This document shows, in pieces, positions 27,067-37,944 of a stretch of DNA of 64,000 bases. Under the pieces are notes generated by a model, which had not been told where the DNA came from, searched no databases, and saw only the letters and a list, made by a program, of their open reading frames with translations. Source of the DNA: Streptomyces spiralis (GTDB lineage Bacteria > Actinomycetota > Actinomycetes > Streptomycetales > Streptomycetaceae). Within the stretch, counting starts at the first letter, position 1. Each line of letters opens with the position of its first letter. The position numbers and the translations under genes were made by a program. Location: assembly GCF_014654675.1 (NCBI RefSeq), contig NZ_BNBC01000047.1:1-64000 (forward strand), given 5' to 3'.

Positions 27067-27981
27067 CTACTCCGGCGGTGTGGGCGTCTCGGGGGTGCGG
27101 TACATCGCCTGGATGTCCAGCTCCAGTTGCACGGTCGGTCCGACGACCGCGATGCCGCGGGCCAGCATGGAACGCCAGTTGAGGGTGAAGTCCTCGCGGT
27201 GCAGCTCCGCCTTCGCCAGTGCCGCGCAGCGCAGTTCCTGCTCGTAACCGCCGTTCACCGTACCGAGGTACGTCGTGTCCAGGCCCACGGAACGGCTGGT
27301 GCCGTGCATGGTGAGCGTGCCGTGCAGCGTCCACTTGGAGCCGCCGCGGTAGACGAACCGGTTGCTGACGAAGTCGATGTACGGATAGCGCTCGACGTCG
27401 AGGAAGTCGGCGGAACGCAGGTGGTTGTCACGGGTCCTGTTGCCCGTGGCGATGCTGGAGGCGTCGATGCGCACCGACACCTGGGAGTCGGCCATGTCCG
27501 GTGCGACGCGGATGCCGCCGTCGAAACGGGTGAAACGGCCGTGGACGTGGGCCATGCCCACATGCTTGGCGATGAACCGGATCGCGGTGTGCGGCGGGTC
27601 GAACAACCAGGTTCCGGGGGCCGGGAGTTCGAGCTGACGGGCGGGCAGCAGCGCGATGCGCGCGGGGGAGAGGGCGACTCCGGCGGCTATGTCGACGCTG
27701 TTGCGCGCGGGTGTCAGTCCCTCCGCGGTGGCCATCACGCTGTAGGAGCCCGGCGGCAGCGTCGCCATGAACAGGCCGTACGGATCGGTGGTGCCACGGG
27801 CGAGGACGCGGTGGCTGTCCACCGCGGTCACCGTGACCTCGGCACCGCCCATGGGCTGTCCCATGGGATCGACGACTTCACAGCCGTATGCACCCGCGCC
27901 GGCCGGCAGGGGTACCGACAGGCCCGACGCGGCACCGGAAGCGCTGCGGGAACGCCGACGTCGGAGCAGCCCGAGGGGCAT
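27067..27981 (-). CDS. YceI-family protein with N-terminal carboxypeptidase-regulatory-like domain
   Basis: A 304-residue protein in two parts. Residues about 35-115 form a carboxypeptidase-regulatory-like beta sandwich (GCEVVDPMGQPMGGAEVTV, PYGLFMATLPPGSYSV). Residues about 125-300 form a YceI lipocalin-like barrel: WLFDPPHTAIRFIAKHVGMA, VHGRFTRFDGG, NRTRDNHLRSADFLDVERYP and GTLTMHGTSRSVGL. YceI barrels bind isoprenoids or similar lipids. There is no clear signal peptide, so it is probably cytoplasmic despite the outer parts. ATG 27981 lies 8 nt after GAAAGG; GTG 27990 is possible. The fusion is seen in other actinobacteria, as far as I recall. Confidence 0.88.
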   Translation of the reverse strand: MPLGLLRRRRSRSASGAASGLSVPLPAGAGAYGCEVVDPMGQPMGGAEVTVTAVDSHRVLARGTTDPYGLFMATLPPGSYSVMATAEGLTPARNSVDIAAGVALSPARIALLPARQLELPAPGTWLFDPPHTAIRFIAKHVGMAHVHGRFTRFDGGIRVAPDMADSQVSVRIDASSIATGNRTRDNHLRSADFLDVERYPYIDFVSNRFVYRGGSKWTLHGTLTMHGTSRSVGLDTTYLGTVNGGYEQELRCAALAKAELHREDFTLNWRSMLARGIAVVGPTVQLELDIQAMYRTPETPTPPE

Positions 27982-28403
27982 GCTGTTCACCTTTCTTCAC
28001 GCGTGTCACCACTGCGAGGCCCGCTCATGTGTCGGCGTTCGTGATCGCCGAGATCTTCCAGAGGCTGGTTGCAGGCGCGATGAGATCAACTCTTCAACGA
28101 TCATAGGGCAGCCGGTGTGGAGTACTGCTTCACCGGTGCCGGACGTGTGACAGGCCCCGATGAGGCCCTTGATCACCGCGAATGGCCGTAATCATGGGCC
28201 CCGCCGCTATGTCTCGGGCGCGTTGCTTTGCATCGCTGCTGTGGCGAACGACACTCGAACTCCCGCAAGTTTCACGAGCGACTCGTGATTTCGTCACACA
28301 CACCACACATCGACCGCCCCGGGTGCCACCACGGCGCCGCGCCGGAGGCTGGACGGGAGGCGGACGCAGGTCCCGCTTCGGTGAACCGGTTGCCGCCGGT
28401 GCG

Positions 28404-28793
28404 ATGTGCCGACACCGTGATCTGCGCCGCCGTTGGTTCGGCGGACTGCTCCGAGCCGACGCGCGCTACCAGGAGGTGGTGTTCGAGCAGTGCGAGCTGT
28501 GCGTGGAGATGGCCGACCGCGTCAGTGCACGCCGGAGCCTGGCCAACACGTTCTTCCTGTCGCTCAACAGCGCGGTGGCCGCGGTCGTTGTCGCCGTGTG
28601 GGAGGGCGAGGGCTCGAGCGGCCGGGGCGGCGGCACCGCCGACACGGTCCTCGCGGCCCGCGCGACGGGCATCCCGGTGGACGTCGTCCAGTGCCGCTTC
28701 GTCGGTCTCCGCGGCGTGGCCGGCGGGCCCGTCACCGTGGGGCGCGGAGCGGTACCCCGAGCAGCGCCTCGTCGCGATGCGTCTCGCGGGTGA
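28404..28793 (+). pseudogene. Degraded fragment of a small SLATT-like membrane protein
   Basis: Between 27.98 and 28.91 kb there is no intact gene, but one frame encodes a convincing piece: YQEVVFEQCELCVEMADRVS followed by ARRSLANTFFLSLNSAV and a hydrophobic helix. This resembles the start of small SLATT-type two-helix membrane proteins. After the helix, the text GGGTADTVLAARATGIPVDV recalls a nucleotide-sensor (SLOG-like) fold, and a neighbouring frame continues AERYPEQRLVAMRLAGDL, so at least one frameshift separates the pieces. I read it as a remnant; the assignment to SLATT/SLOG is inference. Confidence 0.4.
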
Positions 28794-28830
28794 CCTTTGT
28801 GCTCAGACCGGTCGCGGGACAGTGCCGTCG

Positions 28831-28891
28831 GCCCTCGCCGCCCGTCGGCGGCGAGGGCCGTGGCCGGAACCGGAACGTTTCGATTCCGGCC
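28831..28891. terminator. Two successive hairpins after the protease gene
   Basis: GCCCTCGCCG/CGGCGAGGGC (28831-28858, 10-bp stem, 8-nt loop) and GGCCGGAA/TTCCGGCC (28862-28891, 8-bp stem) lie 20-80 nt past the stop of the minus-strand protease, fitting its terminator. Confidence 0.75.
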
Positions 28892-28911
28892 GCGGGCTGA
28901 TGTGTGCCGCC

Positions 28912-29766
28912 TCAGAGCAGGCTGACCCCATAGGCGCTCAGCGCCTCGGTGACCGGCTGGAAGAACGTGGTGCCGCCGGAGGTGCAGTCGCCGCTGCCTC
29001 CGGAGGTCAGACCGATGGCCTTGTTGCCGTCGTACAGCGGGCCGCCGGAGTCGCCGCCCTCGGCGCACACCGTGGTCTGGATCAGGCCGTAGACCGTGCC
29101 GCCGCCCTTGCTGTAGCGGACGGTGGCGTTCAGCGCGGTGACCCTGCCGGAGTGCACGCCGGTGGTGGAGCCGTCACGAGTCACGGTCTCGCCCACGTAG
29201 GCGTCCGCGGCGGTGTACCCGCCGGAGTGGCTGAGCGAGGTGTTGTCGTAGCGCACCAGGGCGTAGTCGTCACCCGGGAAGCTGTAGCCGACGTTGCTGC
29301 CGATGAGGGTGTTGCGGTTCTGGTCGGCGTACCAGGTGCTGACGTCCTTGGCGCAGTGGCCGGCTGTCAGGAAGTAGTACGTCCCGTTCTTGACCACGTT
29401 GAAGCCGAGCGAGCAGCGGTACAGATAGCGGCCGCCGACGCCCCAGATGGCATCGCCGGGACCGACCTTCGGGCTGAAGGTGCCGGCGGTCCGTTCGACG
29501 CGCACCGCGTCCCCGTAGCGCGCCGCGGTCTGCTTGAGTGTGGCGAGGTCGGCGCGCGAGACCGTGCTGTCGGCGGTCACGAACAATCTGCCCTGCTTGT
29601 CGTAGCCCCAGGAGATGCCCTCGATCCCCGTCGCGTCGACCGCGGAGGCGGCGCTCTTGGCCTGCTGCGCGGGGCTCGGGGCGGCCTGTGCGGGCCCTGC
29701 CAGGGCGCCGGCGGCGATCAGGGCGGACGCTATCGCGGTGGCGAAGGTGGTGCGCTTGAACCTCAA
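28912..29766 (-). CDS. Secreted S1-family serine protease (streptogrisin-like)
   Basis: A 284-residue chymotrypsin-fold protease made as a pre-pro-enzyme. The signal peptide ends AGPAQA near residue 28; a pro-region of roughly 85 residues follows ([16 protein letters not shown]). The mature part shows the catalytic triad: His in FLTAGHCAK, Asp in [10 protein letters not shown], Ser in [12 protein letters not shown], with disulphide cysteines at RCSLG, GHC, TTVCAEG and [10 protein letters not shown] 29766 is the start because GAGGAGG lies 6 nt upstream and the signal peptide begins there. It is probably exported by Sec. It has its own promoter (29841-29869) and a strong hairpin in its leader. 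Confidence 0.93.
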   Translation of the reverse strand: MRFKRTTFATAIASALIAAGALAGPAQAAPSPAQQAKSAASAVDATGIEGISWGYDKQGRLFVTADSTVSRADLATLKQTAARYGDAVRVERTAGTFSPKVGPGDAIWGVGGRYLYRCSLGFNVVKNGTYYFLTAGHCAKDVSTWYADQNRNTLIGSNVGYSFPGDDYALVRYDNTSLSHSGGYTAADAYVGETVTRDGSTTGVHSGRVTALNATVRYSKGGGTVYGLIQTTVCAEGGDSGGPLYDGNKAIGLTSGGSGDCTSGGTTFFQPVTEALSAYGVSLL

Positions 29767-29798
29767 GACGGCCTCCTCAGGCGTCAGCAAGGATTGAC

Positions 29799-29833
29799 GG
29801 CAGGAACACGACGGGTTACGTCGTGTTCCTGCC
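29799..29833 (-). promoter_or_regulatory. Perfect 15-bp hairpin in the protease 5' leader
   Basis: GGCAGGAACACGACG and its exact complement flank a 5-nt loop. With the promoter at 29841-29869, transcription would start at or next to the base of this hairpin, about 35 nt before the ribosome-binding site, so it would cap the 5' end of the mRNA. It could stabilise the message, or be an operator. Confidence 0.65.
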
Positions 29834-29840
29834 AAGCCGA

Positions 29841-29869
29841 GTATTCTGGCCGGCTCCCCGAAGGCACAA
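29841..29869 (-). promoter_or_regulatory. Promoter of the protease gene
   Basis: On the minus strand, TTGTGC (29869-29864) and GAATAC (29846-29841) are separated by 17 bp, a good fit to the main vegetative sigma consensus. Confidence 0.6.
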
Positions 29870-29927
29870 GAGAACGTAATGAACTGTCCAAGTCGCGGAG
29901 TTGAGCGGGCGTCACGGACGCTGTGAG

Positions 29928-30236
29928 ATGCCTGCACGTGTGGACGGTCGGCTGCCCGCGCTCCACCGGGACGACAAGGTGTCGATATTGGTCGAGGCGG
30001 ACCGCGGGACGTGCTCGGACCGGCCGCTTCTGTCGGCGCTCGTGGCCGCACGAGGAAACCGGGTGCATCCGCTGTACGCCGACGTGCTGGACCACCGGGA
30101 CCGCCCGGTTCCTGCTCCCGAGGAGGCACAGGCCTCGTGGGAGGAGGATCTGCGCAGGCATCGCCGGGACCGGAGACTTCAGGGCGGGCAGTTCGTGATC
30201 ACAAATTCCGGTGCTTCGCGTCTCGTGCTTCCCTAG
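29928..30236 (+). CDS. Hypothetical 102-residue protein
   Basis: A frame with fairly high third-position GC encodes [39 protein letters not shown] and an acidic-basic tail ([14 protein letters not shown]). I recognise no family. ATG 29928 is one possible start; no strong ribosome-binding site precedes it. It runs divergent from the protease gene. It may be a real small cytoplasmic protein or chance coding in GC-rich DNA. Confidence 0.35.
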   Translation: MPARVDGRLPALHRDDKVSILVEADRGTCSDRPLLSALVAARGNRVHPLYADVLDHRDRPVPAPEEAQASWEEDLRRHRRDRRLQGGQFVITNSGASRLVLP

Positions 30237-30299
30237 ACTCGTTCGTACCGCGCCGCTCGCGTCGAGCGTGCGCACCTGACCAGTTGAGGGGAGCCGACC

Positions 30300-30416
30300 A
30301 TGCGTGCCCGCACCGCAGTCGTCGTTCCCCCGTCACGCTTCGACGTGATCCTGGTGTCCTCGGGGCTCCGGTGCCCGCTGCGCGGCCGGTACCGGATGCC
30401 CGTGTCGAGGGTCTGA
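30300..30416 (+). CDS. Possible 38-residue small protein
   Basis: ATG 30300 follows GAGGGGAG by about 5 nt, a strong ribosome-binding site, and a -10-like TAGACT lies 60 nt further upstream (30234-30239). The product begins [20 protein letters not shown] and ends basic ([15 protein letters not shown]), like many short streptomycete leader peptides. It precedes the EF-G paralogue by 157 nt. Not proven coding. Confidence 0.35.
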   Translation: MRARTAVVVPPSRFDVILVSSGLRCPLRGRYRMPVSRV

Positions 30417-30573
30417 CTTCGCTTCAAACGACAGGTTGAGTGCCCGGCCGCCCGTATCGATGGTGTCCGGGTGCGTGTGCCGGCGTGCCTACAGGCCCTC
30501 ACGCCCCCCACGCCTGCCCTCGCACGGCGAATCGCGCTGCCCTTTTCCCCGTCGTATCGAAAGGCCACGCGCC

Positions 30574-32685
30574 GTGCGTACCAACCGCACCACCGACAAC
30601 GTTCCCGCCAACCCTTTGGCCGCCGTCCGCAACCTGGGCATCCTCGCCCACGTCGACGCCGGCAAGACGACCGTCACGGAGCGGATCCTGTACGCCACCG
30701 GCACCACTCACAAGCGGGGTGAGGTGCACGACGGGACCACCGTCACCGACTTCGATCCCCAGGAACGGGATCGCGGCATCACCATCTTCGCCGCGGCCGT
30801 GAGCTGTGCCTGGGACGGGTGTTGGATCAACCTGATCGACACCCCCGGGCACGTCGACTTCGCGGACGAGGTGGAGCGTTCGCTGCGGGTGCTGGACGGG
30901 GCCGTGGCCGTGTTCGACGCGGTCGCCGGGGTGGAGCCGCAGAGCGAGTCGGTGTGGCGGCAGGCCGACCGGCACGGGGTGCCGCGGATCGCGTTCGTGA
31001 ACAAGATGGACCGGGCCGGGGCCGATCTCGACGCCGCCGTGGCGTCCATCCGGGAACGGTTGCATCCGGCCCCGCTGGTCGTGCAACTGCCCATCGGGGC
31101 GGAGGACGGCTTCGTCGGCGTGGTGGACCTCGTGCGCATGCGCGCGCTGGTCTGGTCCGAAGAGAGCGAAGCGGCCGAGGTCCGCCCTGTGCCGGACGGC
31201 CTGCGTGACGAAGCCCTGCTTCGGCGCCGGCTGCTGGAGGAGGCCGTGGCCGAGCGTCACGCGGCGGCGCTGGAGGAGTTCTGCGAGAGGGAGACGCTCA
31301 GCGCCGCCACCCTCGCCTCCGCGCTGCGCGATCTGACCCGCACCGGTGACGGTGTCGTCGTGCTGTGCGGCTCCGCCTACCGCAACCGCGGGATCGAGCC
31401 GCTGCTCGACGCCGTCGTTGCCTACCTGCCGTCGCCGCTCGACGTGCCCGCCGTTCGCGGGACGTGGGACGGCACCGAGCAGGAGCGGGCCGCCGACCCG
31501 GCGGCTCCGTTCGCCGCGCTCGCCTTTAAGGTGAACGCCACCGCCACCGGGCGGCTGACCTACCTCCGCGTCTGTTCCGGAACGATCGAGAAAGGAGCCA
31601 CCGTGTGGGACGCGACCGCACGCCTTACCGAGCGCATCGGGCGGATCCTGCGCGTGCAGGCCGACCGCCACGCTCCGCTCGAACGCGCGCTCGCCGGGGA
31701 CATCGTGGCCGTGGTCGGGCTGAAGTCCGCCCGGGCCGGCTCGACCCTCTGCGACGCCGGTGCTCCGCTCGTCCTGGAGCCGCCGAACGTCGCCGAGCCC
31801 GTGGTCTCCGTGGCCGTGGAGGCTCGTCGCAGGGCTGACGCCGACCGGCTCGCCTCCGCGCTCGGCCGGCTCACCGAGGAGGATCCGTCCCTGGTGGTGC
31901 GGACCGACCCCGAGACCGGTCAGACCGTGCTCTCCGGCATGGGGGAGCTGCACCTGGAGGTGGCCGTGGAGAAGCTGCGCCAGGCACAGGGGATCGACGT
32001 CAGCGTCGGCCGGCCTCGAGTGGCCCTCCGGGAGACCGTGGTGCGCGGGGTGTCCGGCGTGCTCTACCGGCACGTCAAACAGGACGGCGGCGCCGGACAG
32101 TTCGCCCACGTGCTGCTGGACGTCGAGCCCGTCGAGCCCGTCGAGTCCGTCGAGCCCGCGGAGAGCAGCGACAGCGGCTTCGCCTTCCGGTCCGTCGTCG
32201 TCGGCGGCCGCGTACCGCAGGAGTACATCCGTGCGGTCGAGGCCGGCTGCCGTGACGCCCTCGCCGAGGGGCCGCTCGGCGGTCATCCGGTGACCGGGCT
32301 GCGGGTCACCCTGACCGACGGCGCGACGCATCCCAAGGACTCCTCGGAGATGGCCTTCCGCACGGCCGGCAGGCTCGGTCTGCGCGAGGCGCTGCGCGTC
32401 TGTGCGATGCGTCTGCTGGAGCCGGTCGTCGAGGTCACGGTGACCGTTCCCGAGGAGGCGGTGGGCGGCGTACTGGGTGACCTGGCCGCGCGGCGTGGCC
32501 GGGTCTCGGGGCAGGCCGCCCGCGCGGGAACCGCGGTGGTCACCGCCACCGTCCCGCTGGCCGAGCTCTTCGGTTACGCGACCCGACTGCGCAGCCGTAC
32601 CCAGGGCCGGGGCACCTTCACCACCCGTCCTGCCGGGTACGCCCCCGCGCCGGGGGCCGTCCCGAGCCCGGCGCCCGCCGGATAG
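30574..32685 (+). CDS. Elongation factor G paralogue (translational GTPase)
   Basis: A 703-residue GTPase with the EF-G plan. The G domain has [36 protein letters not shown] and [12 protein letters not shown]; domain II contains [18 protein letters not shown], and domains III-V include [23 protein letters not shown] and the domain-V end [20 protein letters not shown] and the sequence around it are closer to EF-G than to TetM-type protection proteins. It is not beside rpsL/rpsG, so it is a second copy. A repeat-made insertion ([18 protein letters not shown]) interrupts domain IV. GTG 30574 follows GAAAGG by 9 nt. Role unknown: a stress or ribosome-rescue variant is possible. Confidence 0.88.
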   Translation: MRTNRTTDNVPANPLAAVRNLGILAHVDAGKTTVTERILYATGTTHKRGEVHDGTTVTDFDPQERDRGITIFAAAVSCAWDGCWINLIDTPGHVDFADEVERSLRVLDGAVAVFDAVAGVEPQSESVWRQADRHGVPRIAFVNKMDRAGADLDAAVASIRERLHPAPLVVQLPIGAEDGFVGVVDLVRMRALVWSEESEAAEVRPVPDGLRDEALLRRRLLEEAVAERHAAALEEFCERETLSAATLASALRDLTRTGDGVVVLCGSAYRNRGIEPLLDAVVAYLPSPLDVPAVRGTWDGTEQERAADPAAPFAALAFKVNATATGRLTYLRVCSGTIEKGATVWDATARLTERIGRILRVQADRHAPLERALAGDIVAVVGLKSARAGSTLCDAGAPLVLEPPNVAEPVVSVAVEARRRADADRLASALGRLTEEDPSLVVRTDPETGQTVLSGMGELHLEVAVEKLRQAQGIDVSVGRPRVALRETVVRGVSGVLYRHVKQDGGAGQFAHVLLDVEPVEPVESVEPAESSDSGFAFRSVVVGGRVPQEYIRAVEAGCRDALAEGPLGGHPVTGLRVTLTDGATHPKDSSEMAFRTAGRLGLREALRVCAMRLLEPVVEVTVTVPEEAVGGVLGDLAARRGRVSGQAARAGTAVVTATVPLAELFGYATRLRSRTQGRGTFTTRPAGYAPAPGAVPSPAPAG
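32122..32157 (+). repeat. Four 9-bp in-frame repeats in the EF-G paralogue
   Basis: GTCGAGCCC-type units occur four times in a row (third copy GTCGAGTCC), adding VEP/VES tripeptides inside domain IV. Confidence 0.8.
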
Positions 32686-32718
32686 CCGTACGTCCGCTGC
32701 CGGACGGCGGTTCTCGGC

Positions 32719-32780
32719 GGGCCGGTCCCTCCCGCCGCTCCGGGGGAGGGGCCGGCCCCCAGGCCGGGAGGGACCGGCCC
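32719..32780. terminator. Long-stem terminator after the EF-G paralogue
   Basis: A perfect 16-bp stem (GGGCCGGTCCCTCCCG and complement) encloses 30 nt. It lies 34 nt after the stop. Further GC-rich direct repeats of ACTGGCCCCCGGCC follow at about 32794-32830. Confidence 0.7.
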
Positions 32781-32931
32781 AGACCGGGGAGAGACTGGCC
32801 CCCGGCCTGGGAGGAACTGGCCCCCGGCCCGAGGAGGGACCGGACCCCACGCCAACGCACCGCTCACAGCCCCCGGTTGCCCACTCTCCGTAGCATTCGC
32901 CACCCCCACCGATTCCCCCCTGCCGCAACCC

Positions 32932-32960
32932 TTGACGGACTTCCGTCGAAGGGTTTAACT
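32932..32960 (+). promoter_or_regulatory. Promoter of the sugar ABC/GH1 operon
   Basis: TTGACG and TTAACT are 17 bp apart, a close match to the vegetative promoter consensus. The AT-rich stretch right after it (about 32955-32976, containing CCTAAATTAAG) stands out against the GC-rich background and is a likely repressor site. Confidence 0.7.
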
Positions 32961-33053
32961 CACGTCCTAAATTAAGCCGTGAGGGTGCTTCACGAGTTGA
33001 ACGGTCGAACGCTCCCTCTGGTTCTCCACTCCCGGAAAGGGACACCAGGAGCC

Positions 33054-34370
33054 ATGCGCAGCATCCGAGCCGCGGCCGTAGGCGCCGTCACCTTGTCTCT
33101 CGCCCTTGCCGCCTCGGCCTGCGGAGGCGGTTCGTCAACGGGCGGCGGGTCCAACGACTCGCCGAAGACGCTCACGTACTGGGCCTCCAACCAGGGCGCC
33201 AGCATCGAGGTCGACAAGAAGGTCCTCCAGCCCGAGCTCGACAAGTTCGAGAAGCAGTACGGGATCAAGGTGAAGCTGGAGGTCGTGCCCTGGTCGGATC
33301 TGCTCAACCGGATCCTGACCGCCACCACGTCCGGTCAGGGACCCGACGTCCTCAACATCGGCAACACCTGGAGCGCGTCGCTCCAGGCCACCGGTGCGCT
33401 GCTGCCGTGGGACGCGAAGAACTTCGCGAAGATCGGCGGCAAGGACCGCTTCGTCGACTCCGCCCTCGGCTCCACCGGTGTCCAGGGCCAGGACCCGGCC
33501 GCTGTACCGCTGTACTCGATGGCGTACGCGCTCTACTACAACAAGAAGATCTTCGCCGACGCCGGGATCGCCAAGCCGCCCGCCACCTGGGACGAGCTGG
33601 TCGCCGACGGGAAGAAGATCCAGGCCAAGGGCAAGCAGGTCATCGGGGCCGAGGGGGCCAACGTCTCCGAGAACATCCACCACGTCTTCGTCTTCGCCAA
33701 GCAGCACGGCGCCGACTTCTTCACCGCCGACGGCAAGCCCGACTTCACCAACGACGGAGTGGTCGCCGCCGTCAAGCAGTACGTCGACCTGATGGCCAAG
33801 GACAAGGTCATCCCGCAGGGCAACGCCGAGTACGCGCAGAACCAGTCGGTGAGCGACTTCGCCAAGGGGAAGACGGCGATGCTGCTGTGGCAGTCGGCCT
33901 CCGCCAACCTCAAGTCCCAGGGGATGAGCGAGGACGCCTACGGCATCGCCCCGGTGCCCGTTCGGTCCGGCACCCCCGGCACCGGCACCCAGGTCAACTC
34001 GATGGTCGCCGGCATCAACATGGCCGTCTTCAAGAACAGCCACAACCTCGACGGCGCCACGAAGTTCGTGAAGTTCATGACCAGCGACGACGAGCAGAAG
34101 ATCCTCAACAAGGCCTACAGCTCGATCCCGCCGGTCAAGTCCGCCCAGGCGGACCCCTCGTTCAACACCCCGGCCAACGCCGTGCTGAAGAACACCCTGG
34201 CCACCAGCGCCGCCGCGCTGCCCCAGGTCGCCCAGGAGTCCCAGTTCGAGACGACCGTCGGTACGGCCGTCAAGGAGCTGTTCGCCGATGCCGCCGCCGG
34301 ACGCGCGGTCACCACCGACTCGGTGAAGGCCAAGCTCGAAAAGGCCCAGCAGCAGATGCCGGCGAAGTGA
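33054..34370 (+). CDS. Sugar ABC transporter substrate-binding lipoprotein (CUT1 family)
   Basis: A 438-residue extracellular solute-binding protein, family 1. The signal peptide ends in a lipobox LAASAC, so Cys near residue 23 is lipidated. Body motifs include LTYWASNQGASIEV, GQGPDVLNIGNTW and a C-terminal EKAQQQMPAK. Such proteins deliver oligosaccharides to two permeases and the shared ATPase MsiK, whose gene is not in the window. ATG 33054 follows CCAGGAG. It is the first gene of a four-gene operon ending in a beta-glucosidase, so the ligand is probably a beta-linked glucose oligomer. Confidence 0.93.
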   Translation: MRSIRAAAVGAVTLSLALAASACGGGSSTGGGSNDSPKTLTYWASNQGASIEVDKKVLQPELDKFEKQYGIKVKLEVVPWSDLLNRILTATTSGQGPDVLNIGNTWSASLQATGALLPWDAKNFAKIGGKDRFVDSALGSTGVQGQDPAAVPLYSMAYALYYNKKIFADAGIAKPPATWDELVADGKKIQAKGKQVIGAEGANVSENIHHVFVFAKQHGADFFTADGKPDFTNDGVVAAVKQYVDLMAKDKVIPQGNAEYAQNQSVSDFAKGKTAMLLWQSASANLKSQGMSEDAYGIAPVPVRSGTPGTGTQVNSMVAGINMAVFKNSHNLDGATKFVKFMTSDDEQKILNKAYSSIPPVKSAQADPSFNTPANAVLKNTLATSAAALPQVAQESQFETTVGTAVKELFADAAAGRAVTTDSVKAKLEKAQQQMPAK

Positions 34371-35362
34371 GCACGATGACCACCACCACCGCCGTCAAGG
34401 AGACGGTGGGCACCACGGCCCCCGGTGCGGCGCCCACCCCGCGCCGCACCGGGCGGCTGAGGCGCATCGGACTGCCGTACCTGCTGCTCCTGCCCGCCCT
34501 GCTCCTCGAACTCCTGGTCCACCTCGTCCCGATGGTCATCGGCGTCGTGATGAGCTTCAAGGAGCTCACCCAGTTCTACATCCGCGACTGGGGCAGCGCC
34601 CCCTGGTCCGGCCTCGGCAACTACAAGGTGTCGGTGGACTTCGACGCCCCCGTCGGCGAGGCCCTGCTCCACTCCTTCTTCGTCACCGTCGGCTTCACCC
34701 TGCTGTCGGTCGGCCTGTGCTGGCTGATCGGTACGACCGCGGCGATCTACATGCAGGACACCTTCCGCGGCCGGGGCCTGCTGCGCGCGCTGTTCCTGGT
34801 GCCGTACGCGCTCCCCGTCTACACGGCCGTCATCACCTGGGTGTTCATGTTCCAGCACGACAACGGCCTGGTGAACCACGTCCTGCACGACCAGCTGCAC
34901 CTCACCGACAAGCCGTCCTTCTGGCTGATCGGCGACAACAGCTTCGTCGCGCTGCTCGTGGTGTCGGTGTGGAAGGGCTGGCCGTTCGCCTTCCTGATCA
35001 TCATGGCCGGGCTGCAGAACATCCCACGGGAGCTGTACGAGGCGGCCGCGCTGGACGGCGCCGGGATGTGGCAGCAGATCCGCCGCATCACCCTGCCGTC
35101 CCTCCGCCCGGTCAACCAGGTGCTCGTCCTGGTGCTGTTCCTGTGGACCTTCAACGACTTCAACACGCCGTACGTCCTGTTCGGCAGGGCCGCACCCGAG
35201 GCCGCGGACCTCATCTCGGTCCACATCTACCAGGCCTCGTTCGTCACCTGGAACTTCGGCACCGGCTCCGCGATGTCCGTCCTGCTGCTGCTCTTCCTGC
35301 TGGTGGTGACGGGCGCGTACCTGCTGCTCACCTCGCGCGGACGGAGGACCTCCGATGTCTGA
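34367..35362 (+). CDS. Sugar ABC transporter permease (MalF type)
   Basis: A 331-residue inner-membrane permease with six predicted helices. The EAA loop that contacts the ATPase is visible as ELYEAAALDGAGMWQQIRRI. It pairs with the following MalG-type subunit to form the channel. GTG 34367 overlaps the preceding stop by 4 nt, the usual arrangement here; ATG 34376 is an alternative. No ribosome-binding site is evident, fitting coupled translation. Confidence 0.92.
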   Translation: MSTMTTTTAVKETVGTTAPGAAPTPRRTGRLRRIGLPYLLLLPALLLELLVHLVPMVIGVVMSFKELTQFYIRDWGSAPWSGLGNYKVSVDFDAPVGEALLHSFFVTVGFTLLSVGLCWLIGTTAAIYMQDTFRGRGLLRALFLVPYALPVYTAVITWVFMFQHDNGLVNHVLHDQLHLTDKPSFWLIGDNSFVALLVVSVWKGWPFAFLIIMAGLQNIPRELYEAAALDGAGMWQQIRRITLPSLRPVNQVLVLVLFLWTFNDFNTPYVLFGRAAPEAADLISVHIYQASFVTWNFGTGSAMSVLLLLFLLVVTGAYLLLTSRGRRTSDV

Positions 35363-36274
35363 CTCCATCCGGTCCTCCTACAGGTCCTCCTACCAGTCCT
35401 CCGGCCCGTCCTCCCAGCAGACCTCCTTCAGGTCCCCGATGGCCCCGCCGCGCTCCTTCCTCTGGTCCCGGCGGATCTTCCTCACGCTGCTCACCGGGTT
35501 CGTCCTGGTGCCGGTGTACGTCATGGTCTCCAGCTCCCTGAAGCCGCTGGCGGACGTCACGGGCAAGTTCCGCTGGCTGCCGAGCGGCCTGACGATCCGC
35601 CCGTACATCGACATCTGGTCGACGGTCCCGCTGGCGAGGTACTTCGTGAACTCGCTGATCGTGGCGGGCGCGGCGACGGTCTGCTCGGTGGTGATCGCGG
35701 TCTTCGCCGCCTACGCCGTGAGCCGCTACAACTTCCGCGGCAAGCGCGTCTTCACCGTCACCGTGCTGTCCACCCAGATGTTCCCGGGCATCCTCTTCCT
35801 CCTCCCGCTGTTCCTCCTCTACGTCAACATCGGCAACGCCACCGGCATCGCCCTGTTCGGCTCCCGCGGCGGCCTGATCCTGACGTACCTCACCTTCTCC
35901 CTCCCGTTCTCCATCTGGATGCTGATCGGCTACTTCGACTCGGTGCCGCGCGACCTGGACGAGGCGGCACTCGTGGACGGCTGCGGGCCGCTCGGCGCGC
36001 TGTTCCGCGTCGTCGTGCCGGCCGCGGTCCCCGGCATCGTCGCCGTCGCCGTCTACGCCTTCATGACCGCCTGGGGCGAGGTGCTCTTCGCCTCCGTGAT
36101 GACCAACGACACCACCCGCACGCTCGCCGTGGGCCTGCAGGGCTACTCCACGCTCAACGACGTGTACTGGAACCAGATCATGGCCGCCTCGCTCGTCGTC
36201 AGCGTCCCCGTGGTCGCCGGATTCCTGCTGCTGCAGCGCTACCTCGTCGCCGGGCTGACGGCAGGTGCCGTCAA

Positions 36275-36278
<4 letters not shown>
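35355..36278 (+). CDS. Sugar ABC transporter permease (MalG type)
   Basis: A 307-residue permease; after a Ser-rich tail of about 30 residues come six membrane helices and the EAA loop [20 protein letters not shown]. The C-terminus ends [13 protein letters not shown], typical of MalG-like subunits. It overlaps the previous gene by 8 nt and the beta-glucosidase gene by 4 nt, so the whole operon is coupled. Confidence 0.93.
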
Positions 36279-37666
<1,388 letters not shown>

Positions 37667-37683
37667 GCCCGGCCCGGACGGCC

Positions 37684-37713
37684 GGGGGCACGGGTGGGGG
37701 AACCCGTGCCCCC
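37684..37713. terminator. Terminator of the ABC/GH1 operon
   Basis: A 12-bp perfect stem GGGGGCACGGGT/ACCCGTGCCCCC with a 6-nt loop begins 17 nt after the beta-glucosidase stop. Confidence 0.85.
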
Positions 37714-37840
37714 GGTACGCACCACTCCGAGGTTGCCGGGGCACGGCAGATTGCCCGTTCTCCACGAGCGACGACCAGGACCCCGGCTCGTCCGCACGGC
37801 AACGGGCCGTGAAGCGCGGCCTGTCATCGATGCGGACGTA

Positions 37841-37869
37841 TTGACGCTGCACACCTGCGGTGATTCATC
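37841..37869 (+). promoter_or_regulatory. Candidate promoter of the GH55 gene
   Basis: TTGACG (37841-37846) is followed after 15-17 bp by GATTCATC, a poor but possible -10 region. The palindromic operator lies directly downstream. Confidence 0.4.
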
Positions 37870-37877
37870 TCATGGCT

Positions 37878-37889
37878 GAGAGCGCTCTC
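37878..37889. promoter_or_regulatory. CebR/LacI-type palindromic operator
   Basis: The 12-bp palindrome GAGAGCGCTCTC closely resembles the known streptomycete CebR-type site (TGGGAGCGCTCCCA), with the same GAGCGCTC-like core. It sits between the promoter and the start of the GH55 gene, where a LacI-family repressor would block transcription. No LacI-type regulator gene is in the window. Confidence 0.65.
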
Positions 37890-37944
37890 TCGCGCTTGGG
37901 GCCAGCCGCGATTCCGTTTACCCAATGCCTTCTCAGGGAGAGCC

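Noticed and set aside
30574-32685. Ribosomal-protection tetracycline resistance gene
   Set aside because: The G-domain text ([15 protein letters not shown]) and overall match are nearer to EF-G than to TetM/OtrA.
30499-33045. 848-codon minus-strand frame opposite the EF-G gene
   Set aside because: Shadow of the translational GTPase; no motif, no ribosome-binding site.
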